From assembly GCF_020184175.1 (NCBI RefSeq), contig NC_065530.1, positions 1,860,001-1,924,000 of the forward strand: a stretch of DNA of 64,000 nt, given 5' to 3'. Shown piece by piece: positions 12,754-25,900 of the stretch; within the stretch, counting starts at the first letter, position 1; each line of letters begins with the position of its first letter. The translations under genes and the position numbers were made by a program. The notes beneath the pieces were generated by a model. It was given only the letters and a program-made list of their open reading frames with translations. It made no database searches and was not told where the DNA came from. The stretch comes from Aphis gossypii (Eukaryota; Arthropoda; Insecta; Hemiptera; Aphididae).

Positions 12754-15081
12754 TATAATATTAAAATATGTGTTTTACTATTAATAAATCATGAAACCAC
12801 CAAACTGATTATGCCCAAACGTTATAAAAAATAATGGTATCATGAAAAGACACCTGAAATTCAATATTAAGTCCTATAAAGTTTGTGTCATAGGTTTCCA
12901 TTTTAGTTTTTACAGACATTTCAAAACAAAATCATACCGGTAATGGTTTTACCGTAGCAAAAATTATGTTGAGATATAAAGAAATAGGAAACTTTTCAGA
13001 TGTATCTGTCAGTCTGTTGTTTGTTTATCCATGGCTGTATAATTGAATACTATTTTGTTGGTGGTAAGAGTAAAAAAAACTTATTAGAAATATTTTTGGT
13101 AAACGTCTTGTTGTATTAATAAATATATATTTGTTTAATGTACATTTTTAAAATAAAATAGTTTATTAGAAACATTATTTTTATTTGCACGTATAGGTTA
13201 GGTTAGGTTAGTTAATTAGGTATACTAAAGTTACTTGGTTGATAATGTTTATATTTTCATGTGAGCGGTAAATTAGAAGATACTAGTATAATGAATTTAA
13301 TGAGAGGACGTTGCGTGAGTTAAAAAGAGTAACACGCCCAATGTCCATCTAGTTGTGTATTTGGTGAAAAACGGTGAACAACATTATTTACGATCTTAGG
13401 GACGTCAGAAGTGGTCTAAACACGATTTCCACACTTGAATTGTAAAAGCTTTCCCGTAATACTAATTATCGGTACAAGATTTATAACAGATATAATAATA
13501 TAAAAAAAACAACACTATTTAAATGGGCGTTCTTCTGATTCTTGTACAGTAAATACTGTAGGCACTCTTCTATAAAATGTAGAAAGAAAAACTTTTGAGC
13601 AATCTTGAGAATTTCTGAAAAACAATTTTTCGATCACGGTGATGTCCAAAGTATTCTATAAGTACAATCTTTCGAACGAACTTAAATTTCGACTCTCTAT
13701 TAATGCAAAAGAGAAGTGTTGGAAGTTAAATTTATTACATCCTTATATAGACAATAGTGTATGCCTTTGTCAGCCCTTCCGTTGCCATAATAATATATTC
13801 CAGGATAAAGCATTAATTAAAAAATATTAATGCAAAGAAAATATTTAAAGTTCAGGTGAACAAATACCAAGTTTTAATTTATAATAAGAAATGTAAATGC
13901 TGATGTTTGCTATAACAATTTTTACTCATTCATAAATCATCTCCTGTATTAGATATCACTATATTAGTATAATTTTGTTCACAGTTATCTGCATATAATA
14001 AATATGACTGAAATAGGAATTTAGGACCCTTTTTTCGACCAAATATATCAAATAATAATATTAAAAACAGACATTTAATTTAAATCAATAAGAAAGTACT
14101 TTGAATGGTTATAGTACTGGTTTGCAAAATTAAATATTTAACAAAATCATGATAAACAGACAGAAAAATCTATTTTAATAAATTTAAAGAATAATGATTT
14201 GACTTATTTATTTCAAGATGTGAAATGTCATTGACATGTGCACTGCAATACAATAAATCAGTTCTATATGATTGTTTAAATAAAACAACAATCATTACAA
14301 ATATTAATTTTAATTCAGCCTAAAGTGAATATAAAATTGATTAAAAATATATTTTTATTTTAATTTAGATAAATTTTAAATAATAAAATAAATTTTCAAA
14401 ATATTTGAAATCAAATTTGATTATAAGATTAAAATTTAAAAAAAAATAGTTGATAAATTATGTGCATTTTACGTTTAATTTAAATCATTTTTTATTATAC
14501 TTGTTGCTTCAATACGATAACCAATACTCATCAAAACTAAAGAACTATTACAAGGTCGGCATGGATCTGTATAAGAGACTTCGACTGAACGGTTATATGT
14601 GATCTATTTTGTTATAATTTTACTGTGTAGTACACATAACAAAAATACTACAAATTTTGTTACCCAATCTGGTTAATAATAAAAGTAAAATTATTGAAAT
14701 TACCAGAAAATAGTTTAGTGTATGTATTATTTGAAAAGCTCAGTAGTTAAATATCATATATTAATAATCCCTTTTATATTGTTAAAGTGTATTTTATACA
14801 TTATATAAAAACCAATCATCACTCATTCGTTGATCGCTATTTCTTAAAAACTACGTATGGTTTGTATGCATTTGAAATTTGAAATAGTGGTTCTTCGAAT
14901 ACTTTAAATGTTCAATAAGAAAAGATTTTAGAAAATATTGCAGTTAAGTAGATTAATTAATAGTAATAACTAATAATTTATCGCCAATACATCAATATAT
15001 CGATCATCACAACAACCGTTAATATTTTCCTCGGAAATATCAATACATCGATATTTTTTTTCACAAATTACAATTTGGTTG

Positions 15082-15117
<36 letters not shown>

Positions 15118-15603
15118 AGTACTATCTGTCTCCTGGGCGATTTGTTTATTTTATAATAATATCAACCCACATTTTCTGATACTCACAAAAACATCGTTAA
15201 CTATTTGTTGTTTTGTAAATATTTGGCCAAGTAACTGATCCAAGACTTTGGGAAAAATAAAAATACAATATGTCAGAATATGTCTGCTAAATTGTTGTGG
15301 TCAATCTTGTTTTTATCCAAAAACCAAGTCAATGCCTCAAGTTTTAACTCTGATATTTTTTTTTATAGGTATTAATTCTTTTGATCCAAAAGAGAACAAC
15401 TAAATATTGTCATCGTTATATCTTTGCTGTAAAAATATAACTAAACCTAATAAAGACGCGTTTATTACTAAAATAATTAGTAGGTTTTTTTGTCGTGATG
15501 CATTAGTATTGGTGTAATTTATTTTTTAATTAATAAATTTTCGTGGTATTTTTACTATTTTAGTTTTTACCTTTTTATTTCTCTGAGTCGTTCGTCTATA
15601 GCA
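12754..15603. other. gene-free AT-rich spacer with a telomere-type motif
   Basis: About three TTAGG units lie at 13194-13211 (insect telomeric motif, interstitial). A long TA run is listed separately. No exon is supported. The plus-strand open frame at 13639-13830 has no recognisable domain. Confidence 0.55.
15081..15118. repeat. TA dinucleotide microsatellite
   Basis: A nearly uninterrupted (TA)n tract of about 38 bp with one phase break. Confidence 0.9.
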
Positions 15604-15611
15604 GGGTATAG

Positions 15612-15849
15612 CAGGGATGGATAACTGGCATTTTTTTTTTGTACTGGGCTACATTTTAAAATTTCATATTACTTATATTTAATTTAATTATTTTTATTAA
15701 CCTTTTTTGTATTCACTTTTAATTCAAACTATAAACAAAATAAAAGCTAATTAAAATATCTATTTTTTTGTTCTCTATATTCTGGTCCACCAAATTTTAA
15801 TTTTCTAAAAAATATTCCTCTAGTATCTTTGAATTATTGCCTATCCCTG
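15612..15849. mobile_element. hAT-type MITE
   Basis: A 238-bp element begins CAGGGATGGATAACTGGC and ends GCCTATCCCTG, so the termini are inverted (CAGGGAT-GG/AG). The CAGGG-start terminus is typical of animal hAT elements. The flanks are GGGTATAG (15604-15611) and GTTTATAG (15850-15857), an 8-bp target duplication matching at 6 of 8 bases, as for an aged hAT insertion. There is no transposase inside. Open frames that begin in its right end are chance. Confidence 0.6.
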
Positions 15850-15857
15850 GTTTATAG

Positions 15858-18800
15858 GACGGATACCTTTGCAATCAATTGCATTTTCAATTTTGAACTC
15901 TATGTTCAATATCGAAATCTACATATTTATATTGTTGTTTACAATTATTATTGTTACAAAAGCTGCTGTAATTATGTTTATATTATATTTATATTTATCA
16001 TTTACAATTGTCATTTATTCCATTATATTTATTTATTTCTTATTCATAGCAGTAGTTTGTTTTAGGTAATAAAAATATCTAATTTAATATAGATACTATG
16101 TGGAAGTGAGAGTTATCTGTAAAACGTGAGTTACCTGTTTAGTATAACAAATCTATGGTAAAAGTTACGTCATGGAATTGTGACCAGACGATTCCTTTTG
16201 GATATTATTGGAATGACGAGTTCATCGTTGTTACAATGTATAGCAAGCAGGTCTTGCTCTATAATTTATCTTACTGGTGATGATGAATTATAACAATCGA
16301 ATGTATCTATATTATTCTTATATTTAATTAGTTAATAACAATGAGTATTAAGTGTAAAGCATAATAACTAATAAATATGTATAATTAAAATATACAGACA
16401 CTTACAATGTGCAGAAGTTTGTATGTAAATTATGCAAACAAAAATCATCTATGCTAGGTTTTATAAGGCATATAGTTGTAAATACTTCACAATTCAAGCT
16501 ACACGAAGGTGCTATATAAATCATGCATAGTTCGATGTTTAATAAAATTCTGTAATTTGGTCACCAAACACAATAAGTTCAATAAAAATATATAAATTGA
16601 TTTAAGATTGTTTTTTGAGAATAGAGTCATTTAGATATGTATGCATTTCAACGAATGGATACGGTTAGATCTTTGTTTTATCTTAAAATAACTGAATATT
16701 TAACTTAGTAATGTATCTTATTGCCCAATTTTACTCTCCAAATTATTTGTTTAATTTCTAGAAGTAGCACTAGAATATTACTATTTCATGTTGCATTTTA
16801 GTTTACGAACTATGGTCCCAATTAGTGGAGTGATGGAAATTGTTTGCTTGGGTGATTAGTTATATTATAGTTGTCAAAATTATATTAAGTCATTATAATC
16901 ATATTTATTATACTAAATTTAGTTGATTAAGGGTAGTTAGGTACTAAAATATATATATTGTGAATCATGTTTATTGTGTTAATACTCGTACATGTTCAAC
17001 ACGGCACTGGATTCTAAATAGATCATTTTTAACAGATATATAATATAAACTATATATTATATAAATGAAATTGTCCTACTCATTAAACTTGAAATATTTT
17101 GAGAATAGATTAATAAATAATAATAATATAATAATATATTAATAACAAAGAATTTTTCAAAATTTTGATTTTAAGGGTTTGAAAACAGCCAAAAATAAAC
17201 TTTTACGAGTAAATTATATAACTATTTACATTGCCGTTCATTTATGCGCGTGCGTGAGTATTTTTACCATTTACCATCATCGTACTTGCCACGGCCGCCG
17301 TCGCCATAAATATTATTTAAATCAACACAAATATTATATATTTTTTGGTTTTTATAGGTATTCAGACGGTCATATTATAATATTACGAGTATGTTGGCTA
17401 CAAAGTATTGATTAGTTAAATCATAATACTGTGCTGGCTAATTAGAATTACATATATCATAATAATATTTAAACCTATTGTTGTTTTTATAATTTTTGTC
17501 GTCAATTAGTAAAGTTATTTGAATACAATTTCATGGTTTATATTATTTTTATACTTAAATAATTTATCTGTTAATTGTTTTTATTTTAGTTGTACTCTTT
17601 TAGATTTTTTTTAAGTAGTTCTATTTTACAAAAATTAACTTTAAATTTAAATGTTTTATTTTAATAGACAATTTTAATTATAGTGTATAATTTTTCAAAA
17701 ATGCTTTGTGATAAAATGAGTATTAATATCTGCGTTTTCTAATATTATCCACATCATTCTAGGTATAGAATCATTTGATTTGTTTTATTTTATTTTTATC
17801 ATTGGTATAATAATATTCAAGAAAGAAAAGCAAAATTTTAGATGTACAATGGATTATTTATAATGATTTGTGAAAAATATGTTACTTTTGTACTACATAA
17901 TATTATTAAAATAGATATTGAAAATATATAAGTAAGTGTAATTTATTTGTGTAGTATTAGAAATAATTTTAATAAACTGATTTAAGTTAAAATACTACCT
18001 GTTTTAATAGTATATTATCTAGTATTATAATATTAATTTATACGTATTAATTATATTTATTTTAGCTATATGTGTACACATATACCAGTATTGAATTCAG
18101 TTGACAAAAGTATATCAATATGAACAAAATTATGTAACAATGTTAATATATAATTTTTTAACTGTGAAGTACGTTTTTAAAAATTTGTAATTTTTAATCA
18201 GATTGGACAACAACGATTATCGTTTATTAGATCATCATACATGTCTTGAATTCAGCACTGCTTAAGAGGGTAATGGTAGATTTTCCGGCACATAAAGAGA
18301 TACTTTTTCATCAAATTAAAAATTTATATTTAACATTGAAATGTTAGCTTAAAATATGCATAGTACGATCAATCGTGACAATTTTACCTAATTTAGCTGC
18401 CCGCTATAGCTACTATTATCCTCTGTGTGGATTAGGCCTAAAGTGTATACTCGGGGAAACCACATTAAAAAAAACGCGCCACATGCAATACCTCATGCAA
18501 CATTAAAGTTGATACAATATCGCTTTTCATAATGTGATAAGGTGGTGAGGAAACTTGCATTGAAAATCGAATACAAAGTTCTTAATAAGTTAGTTTTATA
18601 GTGTTTAAAAAATTATAAGAATACATTAGCACATTTTGTTTTTTTGAATATTTGAAAAATTATTTTGTAATTAAAATGTTTTAAAAAAGGCTAAGAGTTG
18701 AAATTATAATACTAGATTTTCCATAAGTTTGGTTTACAATAATTATAAAAGAACTTGAACATTGTCTGTTAAAAATAATGTTTACTTTAGTTTAAATTTT

Positions 18801-20586
18801 TACGAAATCCAAAATTCACTTGTAAAATAACAATTAAGTTTTAAATTATTTTAGATTCTTGTTATAGTCAAAAATAATCAGTCGTAAAAACTTGAAATAT
18901 ACATCAGTTGTTGAAATTGGCATTTTCTGTACATAATTTGATTTTTGAGTATTCAGTTCATTATAAATAAACTCCCTTTTTCACTATCAAATTTAAAATA
19001 TTATATCCTAGGTTGACAAATCATCTCCGTTCAAATAGGTTTTTTGTATACAATGATACTTATCATCGGATTTAAATGTATAAGTAGTTATATTGTTTAT
19101 TATTGATGTAGCTATTTAATGATTACAATCAATTCAGTTTTGATTTAAGTACTTAGTAATTATTTAATTTATTATATTACATAAATAATGAAATAATAGT
19201 AATACAACATTATTATCATTACAGTTTTTCTATCTGGAATTCAATATTTATTTATTAAGTTACATTGTGATCTACGGATAGCATATTCTTGATCAAGATG
19301 ATAAAATATTATGTAGAATTTATTGTACCCGTGTGTGCATTCGTTTCTATCTTGAGGGCTAGTAACATCCGGTATAGGGTTCTTTAATTAGTTTATTGGC
19401 CATTTCGTGAAAGATTTTGAGGTCCTGTAATTATTAATACAATTGTGTAGATTAATACATATATTTTAAATATAATTATGCTGTCATAAGACAATATGAA
19501 AAATGAATTTTAACATTAAATTAGTTCGTAAAGAAAAAGTAATAGTTTTTTAAATAATAAAAATATAGTGTGTTATTATAATTGGTACAAGGAAACTATT
19601 GAGTAAATAATTATTTATTATGTTTAATTGACTTATATGAACTGTATGACTAGAAGCAGTAGGTATAAGTACACTTTAATTTGGAGATACTGCCAAATAC
19701 TTTCTGATATAATTGGCATAAAAATAATATAATAATGAACATTGAACCCATAGTTTATAAAAGTAATATATACCTACGACGTATTTTAGATATTTAAAAA
19801 AGATTATATATATTATATATATTACATTTTAATATCAGATATGATAAAGATACCAGAAAAAGGACAACATTTAAGCACTTTAAAATTAAAGTATCAATAA
19901 AAGACTTTAAGCATAATTATAACGTGATTTTTTTATATGAAGATAATATTTTCCTTTATATAATTACCAGTAAAATAATAAAATATATATATACATCGAG
20001 ATATATTTTAAATTCAAACCAAAAATATGATTTTTTTTGATAAAACAGCTCTATAAATACAATAAATTATAACCAGAAAAGTTTAAGGTATAAGAAAAAT
20101 GTAAGGATTTAAGACTAGATTGATTTAATAACAATCATTGTTGATGGTTACAATAAAATTCAATTTATCACTTGGGTTTTTTCATTATAAGTAGCTTTAA
20201 TGTTTGAATAAATATTATAACTGTAACTATGTATTATAAAGTTTAAATTAAACTATACAATTTTACGACATCGTAAATATATTTTTTAAAATATTTATGT
20301 ATATATCTGTAAATAAAAATTCATATGCTATGCAATAGTTTAAAAATATATGATTTATTTTAAAACTATAGTAATTGATGTTAATTTATTAAAATATTAT
20401 AATTTATAAAGATTTTAAACATAGGTACTACAAAACTTACTATCACATTTTATACTATATAGTATCTCTAAAGTAACAGAGTTTTGAACTTAAAAACTAT
20501 TAGGTATTATTACTATATATTATTATATAAAATGTATGTTCAAAAATCAAAGCTATTCACGTTACACTTGCACTCAATTGGGAAAA
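15858..20586. other. gene-free AT-rich spacer
   Basis: No gene is supported. A short GC-richer patch at about 17245-17310 lies in a plus-strand open frame (17179-17415) without a recognisable domain. Otherwise the stretch is AT-rich with simple-sequence runs. Confidence 0.5.
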
Positions 20587-20592
20587 TTTATT
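20587..20592 (-). terminator. possible poly(A) signal of the minus-strand gene
   Basis: TTTATT on the plus strand reads AATAAA on the minus strand, about 90 nt beyond the stop codon of the minus-strand gene ending at 20679. Position and orientation fit, but the motif is common in AT-rich DNA. Confidence 0.35.
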
Positions 20593-20678
20593 TTAATTTT
20601 TTACAATTTACGACCATATTTTCAATAAGATTCTGACTTATCTTACTGATATATACTATGTTCACGTTAATTTTAATT

Positions 20679-21633
20679 TTACAAGGTGCTTACTTCAAAA
20701 TTGTTTATATTCATCTTAGTCATTGTGTTAAGGTTTTCGTCGTTTATTTTGACCTGGAAGTCTGATCGTGGTAAGTGTAGTCCAATTGCTTTGTTATGTT
20801 CGTTCATTTTCTGTTTCAAAAGTCTACCATGTTTGTAATAATCAAAAACACAACTTTCTCCAAATTTTAGTTCCCTGAATTTAATACCCATTTGTTCAAC
20901 TTCCGATGGAATATTTTTGCATTGTGTTTCTTCAAATTTCTTAATATATGACCGTGAATAATGTTTTTTTGGCTTTTATAAAATATTAAAAAGTAATTTA
21001 TATAGTTAAATTTATTGATTTGATATTTTTATTTAAATGAGAATTCGAAAAAAACTGGTAATACGATAAGTAATGTCTTACTTTTTCCTTGTTAAATTCA
21101 ATTAGTTTCTCTGCCTTTAGTCTGTGGGCAACAACAGGGTGCTTTAAGACAGATTTATTCGCCGTTAACGGACTCATTTTGTTTTTCAACACCAATTCAA
21201 GTTCAAATTCTTTTTGTAGTTTCTACAAAAATTTATATTTAACATGTATAAATAAAGAAATATATTTCTATGTAAATGTTATATGTGTACTGTATATATT
21301 ATGTAATATAAACGATCATAACCTAATTTATATTTATAATTTACTGACCATCATTTCAGACAGTTGTTTAATCATCTCTTGCATATAGTTCTTTTGTATT
21401 TTCAAACCAAATTGTTTCATGCTGTTTCCGTTTTTAATTTTTACTATGCCATTCGGAACAAGATTCGATAAATAATGGTCTATTTGTCCATACCTATAAA
21501 AATGATGAGTCAAAATGGAATTTATTATTTTTTTAAGCATAATATATAATGTATTTATATGTTCAAGAATTAGAGATTACCATCCTATTTCTAACATATT
21601 TTCTTTTGCTATTTTCTTTGTTTTGGCTGTCAT
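20679..21633 (-). CDS. four-exon gene for a 210-aa protein of unknown function
   Basis: Minus-strand exons are 21633-21581, 21493-21349, 21222-21082 and 20972-20679. All introns are short (87, 126, 109 nt) and GT-AG, with phases 2, 0 and 0. The joined frame is open for 633 nt and ends in a stop. The start ATG at 21633 has A at -3. The protein begins MTAKTKKIAKENMLEIGW. It is basic and hydrophilic, with no signal peptide or membrane segment, and has a helical-looking central part (LKIQKNYMQEMIKQLSEMM, then KLQKEFELELVLKNK). The C-terminal exon contains KFGESCVFDYYKHGRLLKQK. I do not recognise a family. A small cytosolic or cytoskeletal (for example ciliary or sperm) protein is one possibility, but that is a guess. 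The last acceptor (TATAAAAG) has a weak pyrimidine tract. Four joins that all keep the frame make a real gene likely. Confidence 0.72.
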
Positions 21634-22654
21634 TTTGTACACGACCCTAAAATTTGTATAAGCATAAAAAACGTTTTATAACTTCGATTTTTAAATCTTG
21701 AAAATAATTTAGATGTGAATATTCATTATTTTATAATACAAAATCAGTTGGAAAATCGTTATAGAAACAATATAAACAAATAAAAATATATTTACCATGC
21801 CATGATTTATATTTTTGTCAGTTGTTATAATGAATCACAGCGCACTCCAGTGTAGTTGTTTAACTTATATTATCTCCTAACTTTTATAAAATACAAAAAG
21901 TATTGAACTTGTAAGTCTTTAAGCTATAAAAGAATTTGGCGTGATAGGGAATTATTTTAATAAAAGTGTATTTATCCTAAAAAAATAAATGTTTTTTAAA
22001 GCGTTTTACTTTTATCTATTATCTACTATTGAAGAATAAAATACTTACGTATAATTTGCATTCGGTGAACTCATGTAAATTTCATAAAAAATGGTATTAT
22101 TTCGTATACCCTCGTTACATTGTCACATATTGTATAATGATTAGGTATAATACTGTTTTTATATAATGTACGAAAGTTTACTTTTTACAAAAGCATACAT
22201 AATATATTAGACCTACAGTAGATAGTAACATACAATGTGTAACATAATGCTTATAGTAATGCAATTTAATTTCATAAATTTCTAGTTTGACAGATAAATA
22301 ACAGTGAAAGAGACATATCATCGTCGGACAAGAGTTTGAAGAGTTTGAAAGAAAACGTTAATGTAAATGCGTTTACGATAGACCTGTAACAAAAAGTTTT
22401 ACATTTTAAAAACTTTTTTGATAACAGACATATTCTCAAGTAAGTGAGTAATTGTAAGACTACAGACTTACTTTGTGACGTCTTCTTTGCAGTTATTGCA
22501 GGAATCTACACTCAGCGTACATAGACAAAAACGCATTATAATACGTAAGTATTTCAAATTTTTTTTAAATGCATTTTAACTATGTATTGAAATACTTACT
22601 CGTAAACTAAAAAAAGTCAAATTTTTTAAAGACTATTGCAAATAATAATAGGAA
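21634..22654. other. spacer between divergent genes (shared promoter region)
   Basis: This is most of the 1.3 kb between the start codons of the minus-strand 210-aa gene and plus-strand gene A. Both 5' UTRs and promoters must lie here or in upstream exons. No clear TATA box or initiator can be singled out in the AT-rich sequence, and no additional coding exon is seen. Confidence 0.5.
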
Positions 22655-22770
22655 AGATTTTAAGCTTGATACTATTTTTATCTCGAAGATTATGGTTCAT
22701 TTAGACATGGTGTATCTGTTATTAAAATTCTCAAGTGCTCACCCATCCAGGAACTAGCAAAAAACGATAA
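22655..22770 (-). mobile_element. 5S-rRNA-derived SINE-like copy 1 (5'-truncated)
   Basis: On the minus strand it reads CTAGTTCCTGGATGGGTGAG, which matches the box C region of 5S rRNA (GGATGGGTGA). A body follows: AACCATAATCTTCGAGATAA, then a segment ending GTATCAAGCTT. The same head and body occur in copy 2 at 32352-32515, aligned with few gaps over about 105 bp. A 5S-like internal promoter joined to an unrelated body is the layout of 5S-derived (SINE3-type) SINEs. The family assignment is inferred; the shared sequence and the 5S match are seen. Confidence 0.55.
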
Positions 22771-22964
22771 TCGTATCATAATAATATACTTATGTTTTGT
22801 TTTTTGAGAGTTCTCCGAAAATTAGTATTACTATTTTTTTTAACTTAAATTAAGTGTTTACATTCGTATAAGGTTGTAATTATTATGTCTAATTAAAATA
22901 TATGTATATATTTTTATGTATTAACTGTACTTCTTATAAAAAAAAGGAAGTTTGTCATTTAAAA

Positions 22965-25900
22965 ATGGATCGACGCCGAAAACCTAAGAAAAAGTTAAAA
23001 GATTTCGGTAGAGAGTATTTTTTGAACATTTCTGTCAATGCATTAAAACACATAATCCGAGCCAAAAACGTCGGCGAACGGTAAGCACTTAAAATACATT
23101 TTTGCTTTTTAAAATCCTTAAAATAATTATCATGGGCATGTACCAAATACCAATGCTGTTTCCGCAACCACACACTAGGCGTAAAAATATATTATTATAA
23201 TATACAAGTCAAATCCTTTTTTATCGATAAATTCTGTTTCCCTAGGTAAATATTTGTGGCTTTGAAAACATGTTATTATCAATATAATTAAAAAAAATAC
23301 CTAACATTAACATTTACTATTTATGTACTTCCATTGCATATTTTCGTTTAAAAAAGAATTAACAATAAACAACGGTAAAAGTTTTAAAAAACTCATAAAC
23401 TTCAAAAAAAAACTAACCAACAAAAGTGATGAAATCATTTGTTTAAAATGTTAAGATTTAATAAAAAATCATTGATTTTTATTATATTATTATATATTTC
23501 AAATACTAGAATATTGTTATAACGAACTGCGATCTTACGTATGCAAACATAAATTTTAGTTACAAACGTAAATAGAAATAATATAACTGATTGGTGATAC
23601 ATTGGTTCTTTATAGATTATACAATTTTTGTATGTAAAGCAAACTGATATGATTTGTCTATCTTTAAAAACGTAACTAAATAAATTCTGAACTATACAAT
23701 AAACATTAAATGTTCACTTAATTATTTATTAATAAATTTAAATCCATAATAATATTATAAAGATACAATATTATAATATAATATACGTATAATTTTGAAA
23801 GTTATGATAATACTTAGAAACTGAAATAATATTTATAAAATTTAAATAAAACAAGATTTTCAAGGATGTAATGAATTTAATGATTTAATATATTAATGAA
23901 CAAAAAATAATTTCATGTTACTAGCTACATTAATCCAAAATTAAAATAAACTCGTTAGAATAATATTAATGCTTATTGAGTGTTTTTAAGCCTTAAATGA
24001 GTAACGACATATCAAAAGTAATAATTAACTATACAAATCTTAATAAACTTGTTGTTTTAAACCAATTATATAATCGTATTTTATACGTATATACATATTA
24101 TGACGAGATTCTTATTTTACCAAAACGTAGTAAAAAGTACATCATTTCTTAACAAAAATACATTTTTAAATATTTTATGTAAGAACAGTAAAAGAAAAAT
24201 ACTAATAAAAAATCATTATGTTTTAGAAACAAATTATGAAATAGTTAATAAATTATAAAGTATAGTGAATTAGAAAAAGTTTAATAAACTTTAATCTCTA
24301 TAATATGCTCAAAGTCCTATAGAGTTATTTATTATTTATAAATCAGTCGACGAAAATTCAAATTATATCATTTTTAAAAAAAAAAAATAAAAATATTATC
24401 AACAATATAAAACAAAATAATGCATAATTTATAATTCCGACACTGGTGTCTACATCGTATCGCGTTCCGTATATATGTATACATAGTGACCCTTTTATGA
24501 AACAACACTCATTATTTCAAAAAGTATAGATTTTTTTTCTACAACTGTATAAAATTAAAATTGTTTTCATTCATATTTAATTGTAAAAAAACTATCAATT
24601 TTTGATTTTCAAATGGCAATCTATATTAATAATTGCATTAATTAATTAAGCCATTTTTCATGAATTTTCATGTTAAAATTTTTAATTTTTGTTGATCCGT
24701 CAGCAACCTAACCTGTTTAAAGTTGGTCGATTTTAGAAGATTTTTAGGTTTTATACATTAGTTTTAATTAGTACCGCCAGAACTGGGAATTTTATTTGTA
24801 AAATCCAGTAGCTATAATAATAATGTATTCAATATGATCGACCCCACGGTGTAGTGAAGAGTGGTGATAATATTTGTTCCTGTTACTACCTGCCATAGCT
24901 TATTATCAATAGTCATAATATACTCATATAATTATAATTAATTGGACTAATATTACTACTTATCTACTGATGGGTTATAACATATTTACACTCAATAAAC
25001 ACTTCCCAAAACTACCCAACTTTGAGAAGCTATATCACATCAACGGATTAACGAAAAATTTAAATTTGAATGTGATAATTCATAAAAAAAATAGTCTTAT
25101 TAATTTATGAAATTTTAAATTTAGGTTGTCATTTAAAAATCAAAAGTTGATAGTGGTTTGCTAATAAACATAAGGGTGCAAATATTGAAGAGTTCTACAG
25201 TTCTAGAACAGTAGGCATGGATCTTAAATTTTGAAGAAAAAAAAATTTTGAAAAAAGTAAATACTTTTTTAAATAATGAGTTTCATTTTATAAAAGACTA
25301 GTATTACTATTACAGAAGATTTTGGCTGGTAATGTTCACAATCGCCTTATTTGGCACCGGATTTTGTGTCTTGGAAGTATGGAAAGTCTACGAGTCCAGT
25401 TTCACCAAAACCATTATATTGTCTACATCATATTCGTACGCCCAGACACCGTTTCCTTCAGTGACTATTTGCGAACCGAGTAGAGTATATGGTCCCGCTA
25501 TCAAAACCCTGTTAGTAAAACATATAATGCCATAATAGAATTTAGTTATATCAAAAAAAAAAAAATAATAATAATAACAAAACCGTCTTTTTACTGTGTT
25601 TTAGGTATAACAATTCTTTGGACCGACCAGGTTCATATGACGAAGCGGTTTTCAAAATAATGGCAAGCTTAGCTACTATCCGTTTACCATTGTTCGAAGA
25701 TTTTATAGAAATAAAAAATTTTGAAAAACACTACGGTGAGCTCAACAAACTCAACATCAGCGATATGCTATTGAAGGTGACGTTATTTTATAATAAGTTA
25801 TATATAATATAGCAGCATATAATTATATCTGTGTTGTTATATTTTTACACAAAAAATTGATATCTTTTCATGTTCATTGACTTCGAGATGCCGTGATCGA

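Noticed and set aside
15829..16069. Two overlapping plus-strand open frames
   Set aside because: Both are AT-driven, rich in Ile/Tyr/Phe, and start in the right end of a hAT MITE. There is no domain or splice support.
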